Shown here piece after piece: positions 27,691 through 36,033 of a stretch of DNA of 64,000 nucleotides; the first letter of the stretch is position 1, and each line of letters starts with the position of its first letter. Source of the stretch: Burkholderiaceae bacterium. GTDB lineage: Bacteria; Pseudomonadota; Gammaproteobacteria; Burkholderiales; Burkholderiaceae_B. Under the pieces are notes generated by a model. The model saw nothing but the letters and a program-made list of their open reading frames with translations, did not search any database and was not told where the DNA came from. The stretch lies in contig SCSG01000042.1 of the NCBI GenBank assembly GCA_004322135.1, forward strand, positions 1 to 64,000. The letters run 5' to 3'. A program made the translations under genes and the position numbers.

Positions 27691-28905
27691 TCAGACCAGG
27701 CCGCTGGCTCGCAGCCGCGCCAGTTGCTCGGGCGTGACACCAATCGAATCGAGCACCTCTTGAGTATGCTGCCCCAAAGTCGGTCCTATCCACTTTGTCC
27801 TGCCCGGCGTAGCGCTCAGTTTAGGAACAATGCCGGGCAAGGTCATCTGTTGCCCGTCCGGCAGCTCCACCTGCTGAAACATTTCCCGGGCCCGATAATG
27901 TTCGTCGTTCATGATGTCTTCAGCGGTATAAATTCGCCCCGAAGGCACCGAAGCCTCATCAAGCACCGTCAATATTTCTTCGAGGCCATGGCGGCCCGTC
28001 CACTCTGAAATAACACGATCAAGCATTTCGACATTGCGCGCCCGGCCATCGTTGTACGCAAGCTCTGGGTCCTGCGCCAAATCCTCGCGCCCTATGGCCG
28101 TCATCAGCCTCTTGAAAATACTGTCGCCATTGCCGGCAATGGCGACATAACGGCCATCGGAGCACTGATACGTGTTGGATGGGGCTATCCCAGGCAACGC
28201 GGCGCCAGAACGTTCGCGTATGTGCCCCGTCATGGCGTACTCGGGAATCAGACTCTCCATGACGGCAAAGACTGCTTCGTACAACGCGACGTCAATGTAC
28301 TGGCCCTTGCCGCCATTGACCTTGAGGTGATACATCGCCATAAGCGCTCCCACCACGCCATACAACGAAGCAAGCGTGTCACCCAGGCTAACGCCCACAC
28401 GCACGGGCGCACGATCCTGGTAGCCGCTTACGTAACGCAGCCCACCCATACATTCCGCGATGGCCGCAAACCCCGGTCGCTGGCTGGATGGGCCGGTCTG
28501 CCCGTATCCTGAAATGCGCACCATGATCAAATTCGGATTGATCGCCGACAACTGCTCCCAGCCAAGGCCCCAGCCTTCGAGCGTTCCGGGGCGGAAATTC
28601 TCAATCACGATATCCGCCTCGGCGACAAGCTTGCGCACGATTTCGCGGCACTCTTCGGACTTCAGGTCGAGCGTGACCGACTTCTTGTTGCGGCTTTGCG
28701 TATACCACCACAGCGACGTGCCGTTGTGCAATTTGCGCCATTTGCGCAGCGGGTCGCCATTTTTGGGCGGCTCGATCTTGATTACGTCCGCCCCAAACTG
28801 TGCTAGCAAGGCACTGGCATAAGGACCCGCAATAAGCGCCCCCATCTCAAGCACTTTCACACCCGTCAACGCCATTTCCTGCGCCTGTGATGCCGCATCC
28901 ATCAT
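27691..28905 (-). CDS. class III CoA transferase (CaiB/BaiF family)
   Basis: A 404-residue family III CoA transferase. The N-terminal GVKVLEMGALIAGPYA and the catalytic Asp176 in SLGDTLAS fit the formyl-CoA transferase fold. It transfers CoA between carboxylic acids, probably succinyl-CoA to a dicarboxylate that the neighbouring lyase cleaves. Two consecutive ATG codons (28905 and 28902) are possible; the second has better spacing to AAGGAA. It is divergent from a LysR gene with a clear dyad in between. Confidence 0.88.
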   Translation of the reverse strand: MMDAASQAQEMALTGVKVLEMGALIAGPYASALLAQFGADVIKIEPPKNGDPLRKWRKLHNGTSLWWYTQSRNKKSVTLDLKSEECREIVRKLVAEADIVIENFRPGTLEGWGLGWEQLSAINPNLIMVRISGYGQTGPSSQRPGFAAIAECMGGLRYVSGYQDRAPVRVGVSLGDTLASLYGVVGALMAMYHLKVNGGKGQYIDVALYEAVFAVMESLIPEYAMTGHIRERSGAALPGIAPSNTYQCSDGRYVAIAGNGDSIFKRLMTAIGREDLAQDPELAYNDGRARNVEMLDRVISEWTGRHGLEEILTVLDEASVPSGRIYTAEDIMNDEHYRAREMFQQVELPDGQQMTLPGIVPKLSATPGRTKWIGPTLGQHTQEVLDSIGVTPEQLARLRASGLV

Positions 28906-28981
28906 GGTTTCCTTTTATACATATGTCCGTCCATAATCGTACTTGCCTACGCATCCGTAAAGCAGTCGTTTACGATGCTAT

Positions 28982-28998
28982 CATCGCAAACTGCGATG
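28982..28998. promoter_or_regulatory. LysR-type operator: CATCGCA-AAC-TGCGATG
   Basis: A perfect 7+7 dyad with a 3-base spacer that also contains the LysR T-N11-A pattern (TCGCAAACTGCGA). It lies 32 bases before the LysR start and 77 bases from the CoA transferase start, in the divergent gap. Confidence 0.65.
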
Positions 28999-29029
28999 GT
29001 GGCATTTCGCACAGGAGAAATTCAAAGCC

Positions 29030-29977
29030 ATGAGCCTGGACCCCAAGTCTCTCCGACTTTTCATTCTTGTCATAAAAAGCGGCACCATCACCGCCGCCGC
29101 CAAGAATGAACACATTGCCGCCGCCGCAATAAGCCGCCGCCTCAGCAACCTTGAAGACCACCTGGGCGTGCCACTGGTTGCTCGCAGCAACAAAGGCATA
29201 AAACCCACGGCGGCGGGTCAGGCGTTACTCAATATATCTCACCGCATTCTCAATGACCTGGACAGCATCAAGACGCAGATGCTTGACTACGCAACAGGCA
29301 TGAAAGGTTACGTTCGGATTTTTGCCAATATTTCGGCAATCAACCAGTTCCTGCCCTCAGAGCTAAGTTCGTTCCTGTCGGACAACCCTCTCGTCCAGAT
29401 CGACCTTGAAGAACACACAAGCACGACTATCGCACAGAGTATTGCCGACAACAATGCCGACATTGGCGTACTGGTCGCAGACGACCCCATCGCCGGCGTC
29501 GAGTACCTGCCCTACAAGGAGGACGACCTGGTGGTCATCGTCGCCAAGTCACACCCACTTGCCCGCAGATCATCTGTTCGGCTTGAACAAACATTGGGTT
29601 TCGACTACGTTGGCCTGCCGCCAGGCAGCCAATTGAATCTACAGTTGACGCGCGCAGCCCACGATCTGGGCCGGCATTGGCGCTGCAGGTTCCAGGTGCC
29701 CAGCTACGATGCTCTGTGCCTGATGGTCGAATCCAATCTAGGCATGGGTGTGCTGCCCAAGCGCATCGCGGCATCGTATGCCAAAACCCTGCGCATCCGA
29801 ATGCTGGACCTGAACGAGCCATGGGCACACCGCAAGCTGCAGGTCTGTATCCGGTCGTACGACAGCCTTTCAACCGCCGCGCGCTTGCTGGTGAACCGCA
29901 TGACTAGCGGCGAAGCACCGCCCCACGCCGCCAAAAGCCCGTTGCGTACAAATAGCTTGCCGCGCAGGTTGTTATAG
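29030..29977 (+). CDS. LysR family transcriptional regulator
   Basis: A 315-residue LysR protein. The HTH at residues about 4-63 contains GTITAAAKNEHIAAAAISRRLSNLE-type helices, and the effector domain runs from about residue 90. It has an extra basic Pro-rich tail of about 20 residues at the C-terminus. It is divergent from the CoA transferase and lyase pair and is probably its regulator. AGGAG lies at 29012-29016, with AAAGCC immediately before ATG 29030. Confidence 0.9.
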   Translation: MSLDPKSLRLFILVIKSGTITAAAKNEHIAAAAISRRLSNLEDHLGVPLVARSNKGIKPTAAGQALLNISHRILNDLDSIKTQMLDYATGMKGYVRIFANISAINQFLPSELSSFLSDNPLVQIDLEEHTSTTIAQSIADNNADIGVLVADDPIAGVEYLPYKEDDLVVIVAKSHPLARRSSVRLEQTLGFDYVGLPPGSQLNLQLTRAAHDLGRHWRCRFQVPSYDALCLMVESNLGMGVLPKRIAASYAKTLRIRMLDLNEPWAHRKLQVCIRSYDSLSTAARLLVNRMTSGEAPPHAAKSPLRTNSLPRRLL

Positions 29978-30019
29978 AATATTGCTATTTGGCATCTCAA
30001 AGGTGAAGGAAACCCGCCC

Positions 30020-30529
30020 GTGAAACGACCAACTACGCGGCGCTCTTCGCAGAAGCGAACCAAAGCTGTCATTATTGACGACTTCATTACCCTCTTTTAC
30101 GCCGCTGGAAATCGCCTCTTTGCCATGCGAAGGGTTATTGCCAAATCATTGGACCTGGCTTCACCCGAATTCGCCGCGTTACTGGCCGTTGCACGGTTGG
30201 ACGACGGCGAGGGCGTTCGTATAAGCACGCTCGCAGACGACATCCACGTGGCGTCGGCGAACATGACGGCCACCATCAATGCACTCTTGCGCGCTGGCTG
30301 GGTGCACAAGACACCCGACCCAAACGACAGCAGAGCCATCAGAGTCGTCCTGAGTGACAAGGCCAAGGCGAACCTGGCATCACTGCGAAGCAGCATCTCA
30401 CAGATCAACGAATCATGGTTTGCGGGCGCCTCCACAGAACAACTCGAAAGCTCGTGCGCCGTCCTCAGTACTCTTATCCGCAATTACGAGCAAACCATGG
30501 CTATCGCTACGCTCCAAAAAATCAGGTAA
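30020..30529 (+). CDS. MarR family transcriptional regulator
   Basis: A 169-residue MarR protein with a basic lead (about 15 residues) and a winged HTH (RISTLADDIHVASANMTATINALLRAGWV, then PDPNDSRAIRVVLSDKA). GTG 30020 is used as start with GAAGGAA about 9 bases upstream. The next plus-strand genes are an MFS porter and an HpaB-type monooxygenase; MarR repressors of phenolic-acid genes commonly lie in such a place. Confidence 0.85.
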   Translation: MKRPTTRRSSQKRTKAVIIDDFITLFYAAGNRLFAMRRVIAKSLDLASPEFAALLAVARLDDGEGVRISTLADDIHVASANMTATINALLRAGWVHKTPDPNDSRAIRVVLSDKAKANLASLRSSISQINESWFAGASTEQLESSCAVLSTLIRNYEQTMAIATLQKIR

Positions 30530-30664
30530 TTTATCCTGCCCGCGAAGGCTGCCGACATTCATATCTTCAGTGAAGACCGGCAAGACCTCAACAAGTCGCC
30601 CCACCTGTAAATCACTTACGCCGCCTATTGCGCCCTTTGCCACGAACCTGGGCAAAGCTCTCGC
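30509..30664 (-). pseudogene. possible remnant of a LysR effector domain
   Basis: On the minus strand this stretch reads with the pattern of the C-terminal part of a LysR effector domain: ALPRFVAK at about 30664-30641, then LQVGRLVEVLPVF at about 30608-30570, like the common LP-F-VA...GRLVEVLP segment. A weaker DFL-like end is near 30510. No HTH half is found and the piece is only about 50 residues, so it may be the debris of a lost regulator gene. Chance similarity cannot be excluded. Confidence 0.3.
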
Positions 30665-30962
30665 AAAGCGCACGGCACGGTCATGCATCCACCAAGGGAA
30701 ATCCCGTATCGATAAAGGCATCCCTGGCGTGATATATATTCTATTTAGCTATATTACATACATATAATTCATGCCTTAATGGATGGCCGGGTGTTGGGAA
30801 AAACGCCTCAAAACCACCCTGAAGAGTCAGCGGCATTATCACGCAGGCCTCAGGTTCAGTACCGCTCATAGGGCAGCGCTGAACCTTATCAACGGATTGC
30901 GTCCGCAAATTGCTGTACGTCCGGTTGAGTTAAAAAATTCAAAGCTATACAAGGAGACTATC
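30530..30962. other. 433-base gap with AT-rich promoter region before the MFS porter
   Basis: The left half carries the possible LysR remnant on the minus strand. Around 30733-30775 lies a strongly AT-rich block (ATATATTCTATTTAGCTATATTACAT region) unlike the GC-rich surroundings, probably the promoter for the MFS gene. A similar AT-rich block stands before the HpaB-type gene. I saw no further gene. Confidence 0.4.
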
Positions 30963-32249
30963 GTGAGCGCATCAACAATTGGTAGTAGTAGTGGTTTATG
31001 GACGAATAACAAGAGGTGGGTGCTGGGTGTTGTCCTTCTGATAGCAGTAACGTGTGCGTTCTTCGACCGAATCAATATTGCCGTTCTATTCACCGATCAC
31101 GAGTTTCTGTCCACCTTTGGGTTGGTCGGCCAGCCTGCCAAGGCCGGACTGCTGATGTCGGCATTCCTGCTGGCGTACGGGATATCCTCGACATTCATCA
31201 GCTTCGTCGGTGATACGGCGTTCGGCGCAAGAAAAACATACATCACGATTACCGTGGCATGGTCCGTCCTGATGATCCTGATGGGGATGCCGAGCAGCTT
31301 CATGCTGCTGATACTGCTGAGGATCATCCTGGGCGTCTCCGAAGGTCCTCAATTTTCCATTAGCGCGAAGCTTGTCTCGCACTGGTTTCCGAAGCGCGAA
31401 CACGCAAGAGCCAACGCACTATGGGCTGTGGGGAGCCCCATCGGCGCCGCCATTGGCTTCCCCTTCGTCATCTATCTGGATTACACATTCGGCTGGCGCA
31501 GTACTTTCTTCGTGCTGGGTGGCCTTACTCTGTTTATCGTTTTGCCGTTGGTGCTCAAATTCGTCCACGATCAGCCCGATACGCGCCTGGGAATTTCGCA
31601 GGCAGAGCTCGATCACATCAATGCCGCAGAAGACGTTCCGGCTGCAGATTCCAGAATCATGGAGGGCCCTGGAGCCAGTTTTATCCGTGACCCAAACTTC
31701 TGGCTGGTGACGCTTTGTTTTGTATGCTATCTGGGGCTAATCTGGGGCTTCAACAGCTGGCTTCCAAGTTATTTCAAAGTTGCTCGCCACCTGGATGTTC
31801 GGGGCATAGGGTTCTTTTCATCCCTGTCGTTTTTTATGATGTTCCTGGGCGAAATCCTGGGATCAAGTTTCTCGGACTGGCTTGGGAAACGGGCTATTGT
31901 CATGTTCGGCAGCCAATTATGCATGGCAGTGGCCCTCGGCGTGGCGTTGATCTCAAGCAACGATATGCTCAGTGTCGGGGCGATTGTCGTCAGTCTGTTC
32001 TTCCTTGGGTGCACTGCCCCAACTTCGTTCGCCCTATTGCTCAAGATTCTTCCCAAGAGCGTGTCTTCCACCGGGTTCGGTGTGTGCAACGGCATCGGGA
32101 ACATTGTCAGTTCGGCCGTACCGCTCCTGGTAGGCCTCAGTGTCAAGGAATCAGGCAGCTACAACGTAGGCTTTTCGATCCTCGTCGTGCTTGCCGCCAT
32201 AGGAGCACTGTCCATGGTTCCCATCATGTTCAGGCGACGGGATGCGTGA
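30963..32249 (+). CDS. MFS transporter, anion:cation symporter type
   Basis: A 428-residue major facilitator with 12 predicted membrane segments. The N-terminus has FFDRINIAVLF in helix 1, and the pattern of charged loops (SHWFPKREHARANALWAVGSPIGA) matches the ACS family that takes up phthalate, hydroxyphenylacetate, tartrate and similar anions. The start GTG 30963 has AAGGAG 7 bases upstream; an earlier frame of 60 residues is not hydrophobic and has no ribosome site. It probably imports the substrate of the downstream HpaB-type oxygenase. Confidence 0.88.
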   Translation: MSASTIGSSSGLWTNNKRWVLGVVLLIAVTCAFFDRINIAVLFTDHEFLSTFGLVGQPAKAGLLMSAFLLAYGISSTFISFVGDTAFGARKTYITITVAWSVLMILMGMPSSFMLLILLRIILGVSEGPQFSISAKLVSHWFPKREHARANALWAVGSPIGAAIGFPFVIYLDYTFGWRSTFFVLGGLTLFIVLPLVLKFVHDQPDTRLGISQAELDHINAAEDVPAADSRIMEGPGASFIRDPNFWLVTLCFVCYLGLIWGFNSWLPSYFKVARHLDVRGIGFFSSLSFFMMFLGEILGSSFSDWLGKRAIVMFGSQLCMAVALGVALISSNDMLSVGAIVVSLFFLGCTAPTSFALLLKILPKSVSSTGFGVCNGIGNIVSSAVPLLVGLSVKESGSYNVGFSILVVLAAIGALSMVPIMFRRRDA

Positions 32250-32531
32250 TACCCGCCAGGGTCAAGCCGACGTTGCCAACCGGGCCGTCCAGAAAAATTC
32301 AATCGAGCGTTGGATCGGACGCCCATTTGCCAATCCACCACGTGGCAAACGATAAGGCAACACCACCTCCTTAGGGTCCGGCAAGCTACACAGCGCACGT
32401 AGCGGGACGATCAAGCCTCAGGCCGGCTTTGACCTGCCGTACCAGATTTTTAACTGAATGGCCCTTCCATTTTTGTGAATTAAATATATAATATACCTAC
32501 TTTTTATATATATAAATTAATGGAGGCAACG
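32250..32531. promoter_or_regulatory. AT-rich promoter region of the HpaB-type operon
   Basis: 282 bases; the last 50 (about 32475-32522) are almost entirely A/T, with TATATA runs on both sides of CCTAC forming an imperfect inverted repeat. This is probably the promoter and a MarR-type operator, but base bias makes exact boxes unreliable. Confidence 0.4.
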
Positions 32532-34004
32532 ATGCGTACAGGCAGTAATTATCTCGCAGCTTTGCGTGACGGGCGACAAGTATATCTTGGCAGCAAGCTC
32601 GTCTCCAACGTCACAACCGACCCGGCTTTTTCCAATACGGCCAAGTCATTCGCCCGCGTTTACGACCTAAAAGGAAGTGCTGATCATATTGACGACATGA
32701 GCTTCAGCGAAGACGGCCAAAGATACTCGGCATGGTTCCTCATGCCCAAAAGTAAAGAAGACCTTTTCAAGCGCGCACACGCTCATCAATCCGTGGCTCA
32801 ATGGACGCACGGATTGATGGGCCGGTCGCCTGACCACGTGGCATCGTACCTGGTTGGCATGTGCATGCAGCCTGAACTGTTCGAAGGCAAGAACGGAGTG
32901 TGGCTGTCCCATCTGAAAAACTACCTGGACTATATCAAGAAGCGAGACCTGTTTGTCTGCTATCTGGTGTTGTCCCCTCACTCCTCACGCCCACCCGCCA
33001 GACCGGAAAAGGAATACCCGTCACTACGCGTCGTAGCCGAAGACAGCGAAGGGATTACGGTACATGGGGTTAAAACCCTCGGGACCGCCGCCGTTTTCTC
33101 GGACGAAGCGTTAGTAGGCTGCATGATGCCGTTGGGTGCAGGGCAAGAAAACGAAGCTGTCACATTCGCCGTGCCGATCGCCACGGCCGGTATAAAGGTA
33201 TTTGTTCGAAAGTCTTACGAAGCCCAGGCACAGAACAAGGTCGATTCATACTTTTCATCGCAATTCGACGAATCCGACGCGGTCATGACGTTCGACCACG
33301 TGAGAATTCCGTGGGAACGCGTTTTCACCTATAAGAACCTCGAGGTGACGCGTGACATGTATTACAAGACACCGGCCCATATTATGGGCAATCATCAGGC
33401 GAACTGGCGCTTCTTGACCAAATTCAAACTGATCAACGGCATCGCATACGAATCGGCAAAGCTCGGCGGGCTGCTGTCGCTGCCGCCAATCCAACAAACG
33501 CTTGGCACCCTGGCTGCGGCCGAGGCCGCAATCGAAGGGCTTATCTCATCGCAGATCCACAATTTTGAAACACTGCCATCCGGTTACGTACACATCAACC
33601 GGCGGTACATGTACGCCACCCTGAGCTGGTGCGCCAACAACTATTACCAGATCGCCGAAGACGTCAGGACACTGCTGGGATCGGGACCCTTCCTGCTTCC
33701 CGCGGACGCCTCCATCCTTAACGATGGCGAAACCGGGAGCATGTTCGACTTATGCTGGGACTCGCCGGGTGCGGACGCGCGACTGCGCTACAAATTCGTT
33801 CGCCTGGCATGGGATTTCCTGGGCTCGGAATTTGCCAGTCGCCAAACTCAATACGAACGGTTTTACGGCGGCCCGCCACATGTCATGAGTTTGTACAATT
33901 TCCTGCAATGCCCGTGGCAGGAGCGTGAAGCTTCCATCAATACCATCCTGGAAAGCATGGAAAGCGTGGAAAGCACGGAAAAAGAGGAAATGCACCATGA
34001 ATGA
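32532..34004 (+). CDS. HpaB-type FADH2-dependent aromatic monooxygenase
   Basis: A 490-residue oxygenase of the 4-hydroxyphenylacetate 3-monooxygenase/PvcC family, which uses reduced FAD supplied by a separate reductase to hydroxylate phenols. The family layout is visible: N-terminal RTGSNYLAALRDGRQVYLG, central DHVRIPWERVF, and a helical C-terminal acyl-CoA-dehydrogenase-like domain (LASRQ-like FASRQTQYERFYGG). The start ATG 32532 has GGAGG at 5-6 bases; an ATG at 32520 overlaps this site. Its end overlaps a destroyed flavin reductase gene. The substrate may be a phenol or a hydroxylated heterocycle. Confidence 0.85.
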   Translation: MRTGSNYLAALRDGRQVYLGSKLVSNVTTDPAFSNTAKSFARVYDLKGSADHIDDMSFSEDGQRYSAWFLMPKSKEDLFKRAHAHQSVAQWTHGLMGRSPDHVASYLVGMCMQPELFEGKNGVWLSHLKNYLDYIKKRDLFVCYLVLSPHSSRPPARPEKEYPSLRVVAEDSEGITVHGVKTLGTAAVFSDEALVGCMMPLGAGQENEAVTFAVPIATAGIKVFVRKSYEAQAQNKVDSYFSSQFDESDAVMTFDHVRIPWERVFTYKNLEVTRDMYYKTPAHIMGNHQANWRFLTKFKLINGIAYESAKLGGLLSLPPIQQTLGTLAAAEAAIEGLISSQIHNFETLPSGYVHINRRYMYATLSWCANNYYQIAEDVRTLLGSGPFLLPADASILNDGETGSMFDLCWDSPGADARLRYKFVRLAWDFLGSEFASRQTQYERFYGGPPHVMSLYNFLQCPWQEREASINTILESMESVESTEKEEMHHE

Positions 34005-34265
34005 CCTTGACGCCGCAACCTCGACATTCGATCAGCGAGAATACAGGAAGTGCCTGGGTCAAATTCCGACAAGTGGCTGGGTGTACGCTACCGCAAGTCC
34101 AGATCGGGTTGCCCGGTGCCGGACGGAGCACTGGCGTCCCTGCATTGCGACAAAATCGAAATGAAGCGTGCAGGGGGCCATTACATTTTCATCGGATACG
34201 TACGCGACATCGAACGAGGCAACGAGGCCGACCCATTGATTTTTTTTAACGGCCACTATCGATAA
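33997..34265 (+). pseudogene. flavin reductase (HpaC-like) with internal deletion and frame shift
   Basis: The start overlaps the oxygenase stop by 8 bases, as expected for an HpaC partner. The first about 30 residues (REYRKCLGQIPTSGW) look like the beginning of the flavin reductase domain. From about 34065 the homologous C-terminal part continues in a different frame (DKWLGVRY, GCPVPDGALASL, HYIFIGYV, FNGHYR) to TAA 34263. The middle of the domain, about 75 residues including the flavin-binding part, is missing, and the join is out of frame. The product in frame 1 stops at 34164. It cannot encode a working reductase. Confidence 0.75.
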
Positions 34266-34279
34266 GACAGGAGAACCAC

Positions 34280-35050
34280 ATGAATCTGCCCAAACCACAG
34301 GAACCATGGATCGGCGCACGAGGGCGCATTGGCGTGATCATTCCGTCTACGAATATTGCGGTCGAGTACGACTGCCAACGTATTTTGCCCGCCGGAGTCA
34401 CTTGGCATTTTGCCCGCTTTCATGTTGCACAACCCGATCTGTCGAGCGACGATATGTTTCTTGCGTTTATCGAAGCCATTCGAACGACCATCCCGGACGC
34501 AATGCGGGACATTATGACCTGCGAACCCAGCCACATCATGATGGGCATGTCAGCCGAAACATTCTGGGGAGGCCTGCAGGGCAATGTCGAGTTCGAACAG
34601 CACTTGCGCAGCATGATCGGGCCACAAATTGGTCTGACCAGCGGCGCGGCGGCGCTGAAGGCCGCATTGGATGCCTTTGGTGCCAAGAATGTGGCGGCGT
34701 TGACACCCTACCAGCCAGTTGCAGACCTTCAGGTACGGCGATTTCTGGAAGAATCCGGCTACAACGTCACCAACGTCGTCGGCCTGAAATGCGACAGTGC
34801 AACGTCGATCGCACATACACCTCGCCGCGAGATTATCGACACCGTACTCAGGCAGCTCGAAGGCGACAACGTGGACGCCATCGTCCAGGCCGGAACAAAT
34901 ATATCAGCCCTGGACATATTTCCAACGCTTGAGCGACAGCTGGGAAAGCCGATCATCGCCATCAACGTTGCAAACATCTGGCACACATTGCGGGCTCACG
35001 GCATCGCCGACAAGGTGTTTGGTCGTGGAATGCTGCTCGAGCGCATGTAA
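34280..35050 (+). CDS. Asp/Glu racemase superfamily protein, maleate isomerase/arylmalonate decarboxylase-like without the active cysteines
   Basis: A 256-residue relative of the maleate isomerase at 2936. It keeps PSTN with Asn25 and the two-lobe fold, but the two catalytic cysteine positions hold Ser91 (MGMSAETF) and Thr206 (QAGTNIS). A cofactor-independent racemase, isomerase or decarboxylase of the usual kind needs at least one of them, so the reaction is either different or absent. AGGAG precedes ATG 34280. It lies in an operon with an isochorismatase-fold amidase, so a role on an amide or diacid intermediate is possible. Confidence 0.75.
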   Translation: MNLPKPQEPWIGARGRIGVIIPSTNIAVEYDCQRILPAGVTWHFARFHVAQPDLSSDDMFLAFIEAIRTTIPDAMRDIMTCEPSHIMMGMSAETFWGGLQGNVEFEQHLRSMIGPQIGLTSGAAALKAALDAFGAKNVAALTPYQPVADLQVRRFLEESGYNVTNVVGLKCDSATSIAHTPRREIIDTVLRQLEGDNVDAIVQAGTNISALDIFPTLERQLGKPIIAINVANIWHTLRAHGIADKVFGRGMLLERM

Positions 35051-35096
35051 GCCAGAAAATTCCGAACAACGTCCCTTATCCCGACAAAGGTGTCCC

Positions 35097-36029
35097 ATGA
35101 AAATCGCGATCCCCGACCTTATTTCAAATTCCTATTTCCCTGCCATTGCTGCCGTGGAACTCGGCATCTTCAAACAAGAAGGTATTGACGTCGAACTGGA
35201 ACTGATCTCGCCCGTCGACCATACACTTGAAGTGCTTCGCGATGGCAAGATCGACTTCGCGGGTGGCGCGGCGCACAGTGTGCCGTTCGCATTCCCCGAG
35301 TGGAAAGGCGCCAAGCTTTTGGGCGCGCTTGCGCAAAACATGTATTGGTTCCTCGTCCTTCGCAAAGACCTGGGGGCAAGAAAGGGCGACATCAACGCCA
35401 TAAAAGGCTTGCATATCGGCGCCGCGCCACTGGTCGATCTCGGCCTAAAGCGCCTGCTGGTTGAATCCGGCATCGACATTGAGCGCGACAACGTCCAGAT
35501 CGGCCCGGTGCCCGGCGCATTCCTTGGCGAGAACAAGAATTTTGGCGTGGCGGCGGCCAAGGCGTTGGGTGCCGGGCTTATAGACGGCTTCTGGGCCAAC
35601 GGCATGGGCGCGGAGGTCGCCGTGCGCAGCGGCGCGGGCGACATCATCATCGATGCGCGGCGTGGGGACGGCCCCCCCAAAGCCATCCACTACACACTTC
35701 CCGCCCTCATCACTTCCGAAGCTCTGATTCAGCGCAACCCGGAAGCCGTTGTGGCCGCAGTGCGCGCGCTGGTCAAGACACAGCAACTTCTCAAAGCCGA
35801 CGTCAGCCTGGCTACAAAGATCGGGCACAGCCTTTTCCCCGAGGCCGAGGCAAAACTCATCGCCGGCGTCGTTGAACGAGACCTGCCTTTCTACGGCGCC
35901 AACCTTTCGCACGAGTTCATTGCCGGCATGACCGAGTTCCAGCTGAACATGGGAATGATTCGCGCCCCTGTCCCATACGAAAACATTGTCGCAACTCAAT
36001 TCAGCCACTTGTGGAACAACCAGGAGTAG
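35097..36029 (+). CDS. NitT/TauT-type substrate-binding protein lacking a signal peptide
   Basis: A 310-residue protein with the SsuA/THI5-like periplasmic binding fold (YFPAIAAVELGIFKQEGIDVELE near the N-terminus; KIDFAGG; KGLHIGA). The fold begins at residue 2, leaving no room for a signal peptide, and AAAGG sits before ATG 35097 with no longer start that would supply one. It may act in the cytoplasm as a ligand carrier, a sensor or a THI5-like enzyme, or be exported with help. It is flanked by a racemase-like protein and an amidase. A normal binding protein of the same family is encoded at 37232 with its own importer. Confidence 0.75.
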   Translation: MKIAIPDLISNSYFPAIAAVELGIFKQEGIDVELELISPVDHTLEVLRDGKIDFAGGAAHSVPFAFPEWKGAKLLGALAQNMYWFLVLRKDLGARKGDINAIKGLHIGAAPLVDLGLKRLLVESGIDIERDNVQIGPVPGAFLGENKNFGVAAAKALGAGLIDGFWANGMGAEVAVRSGAGDIIIDARRGDGPPKAIHYTLPALITSEALIQRNPEAVVAAVRALVKTQQLLKADVSLATKIGHSLFPEAEAKLIAGVVERDLPFYGANLSHEFIAGMTEFQLNMGMIRAPVPYENIVATQFSHLWNNQE

Positions 36030-36033
36030 TGTC

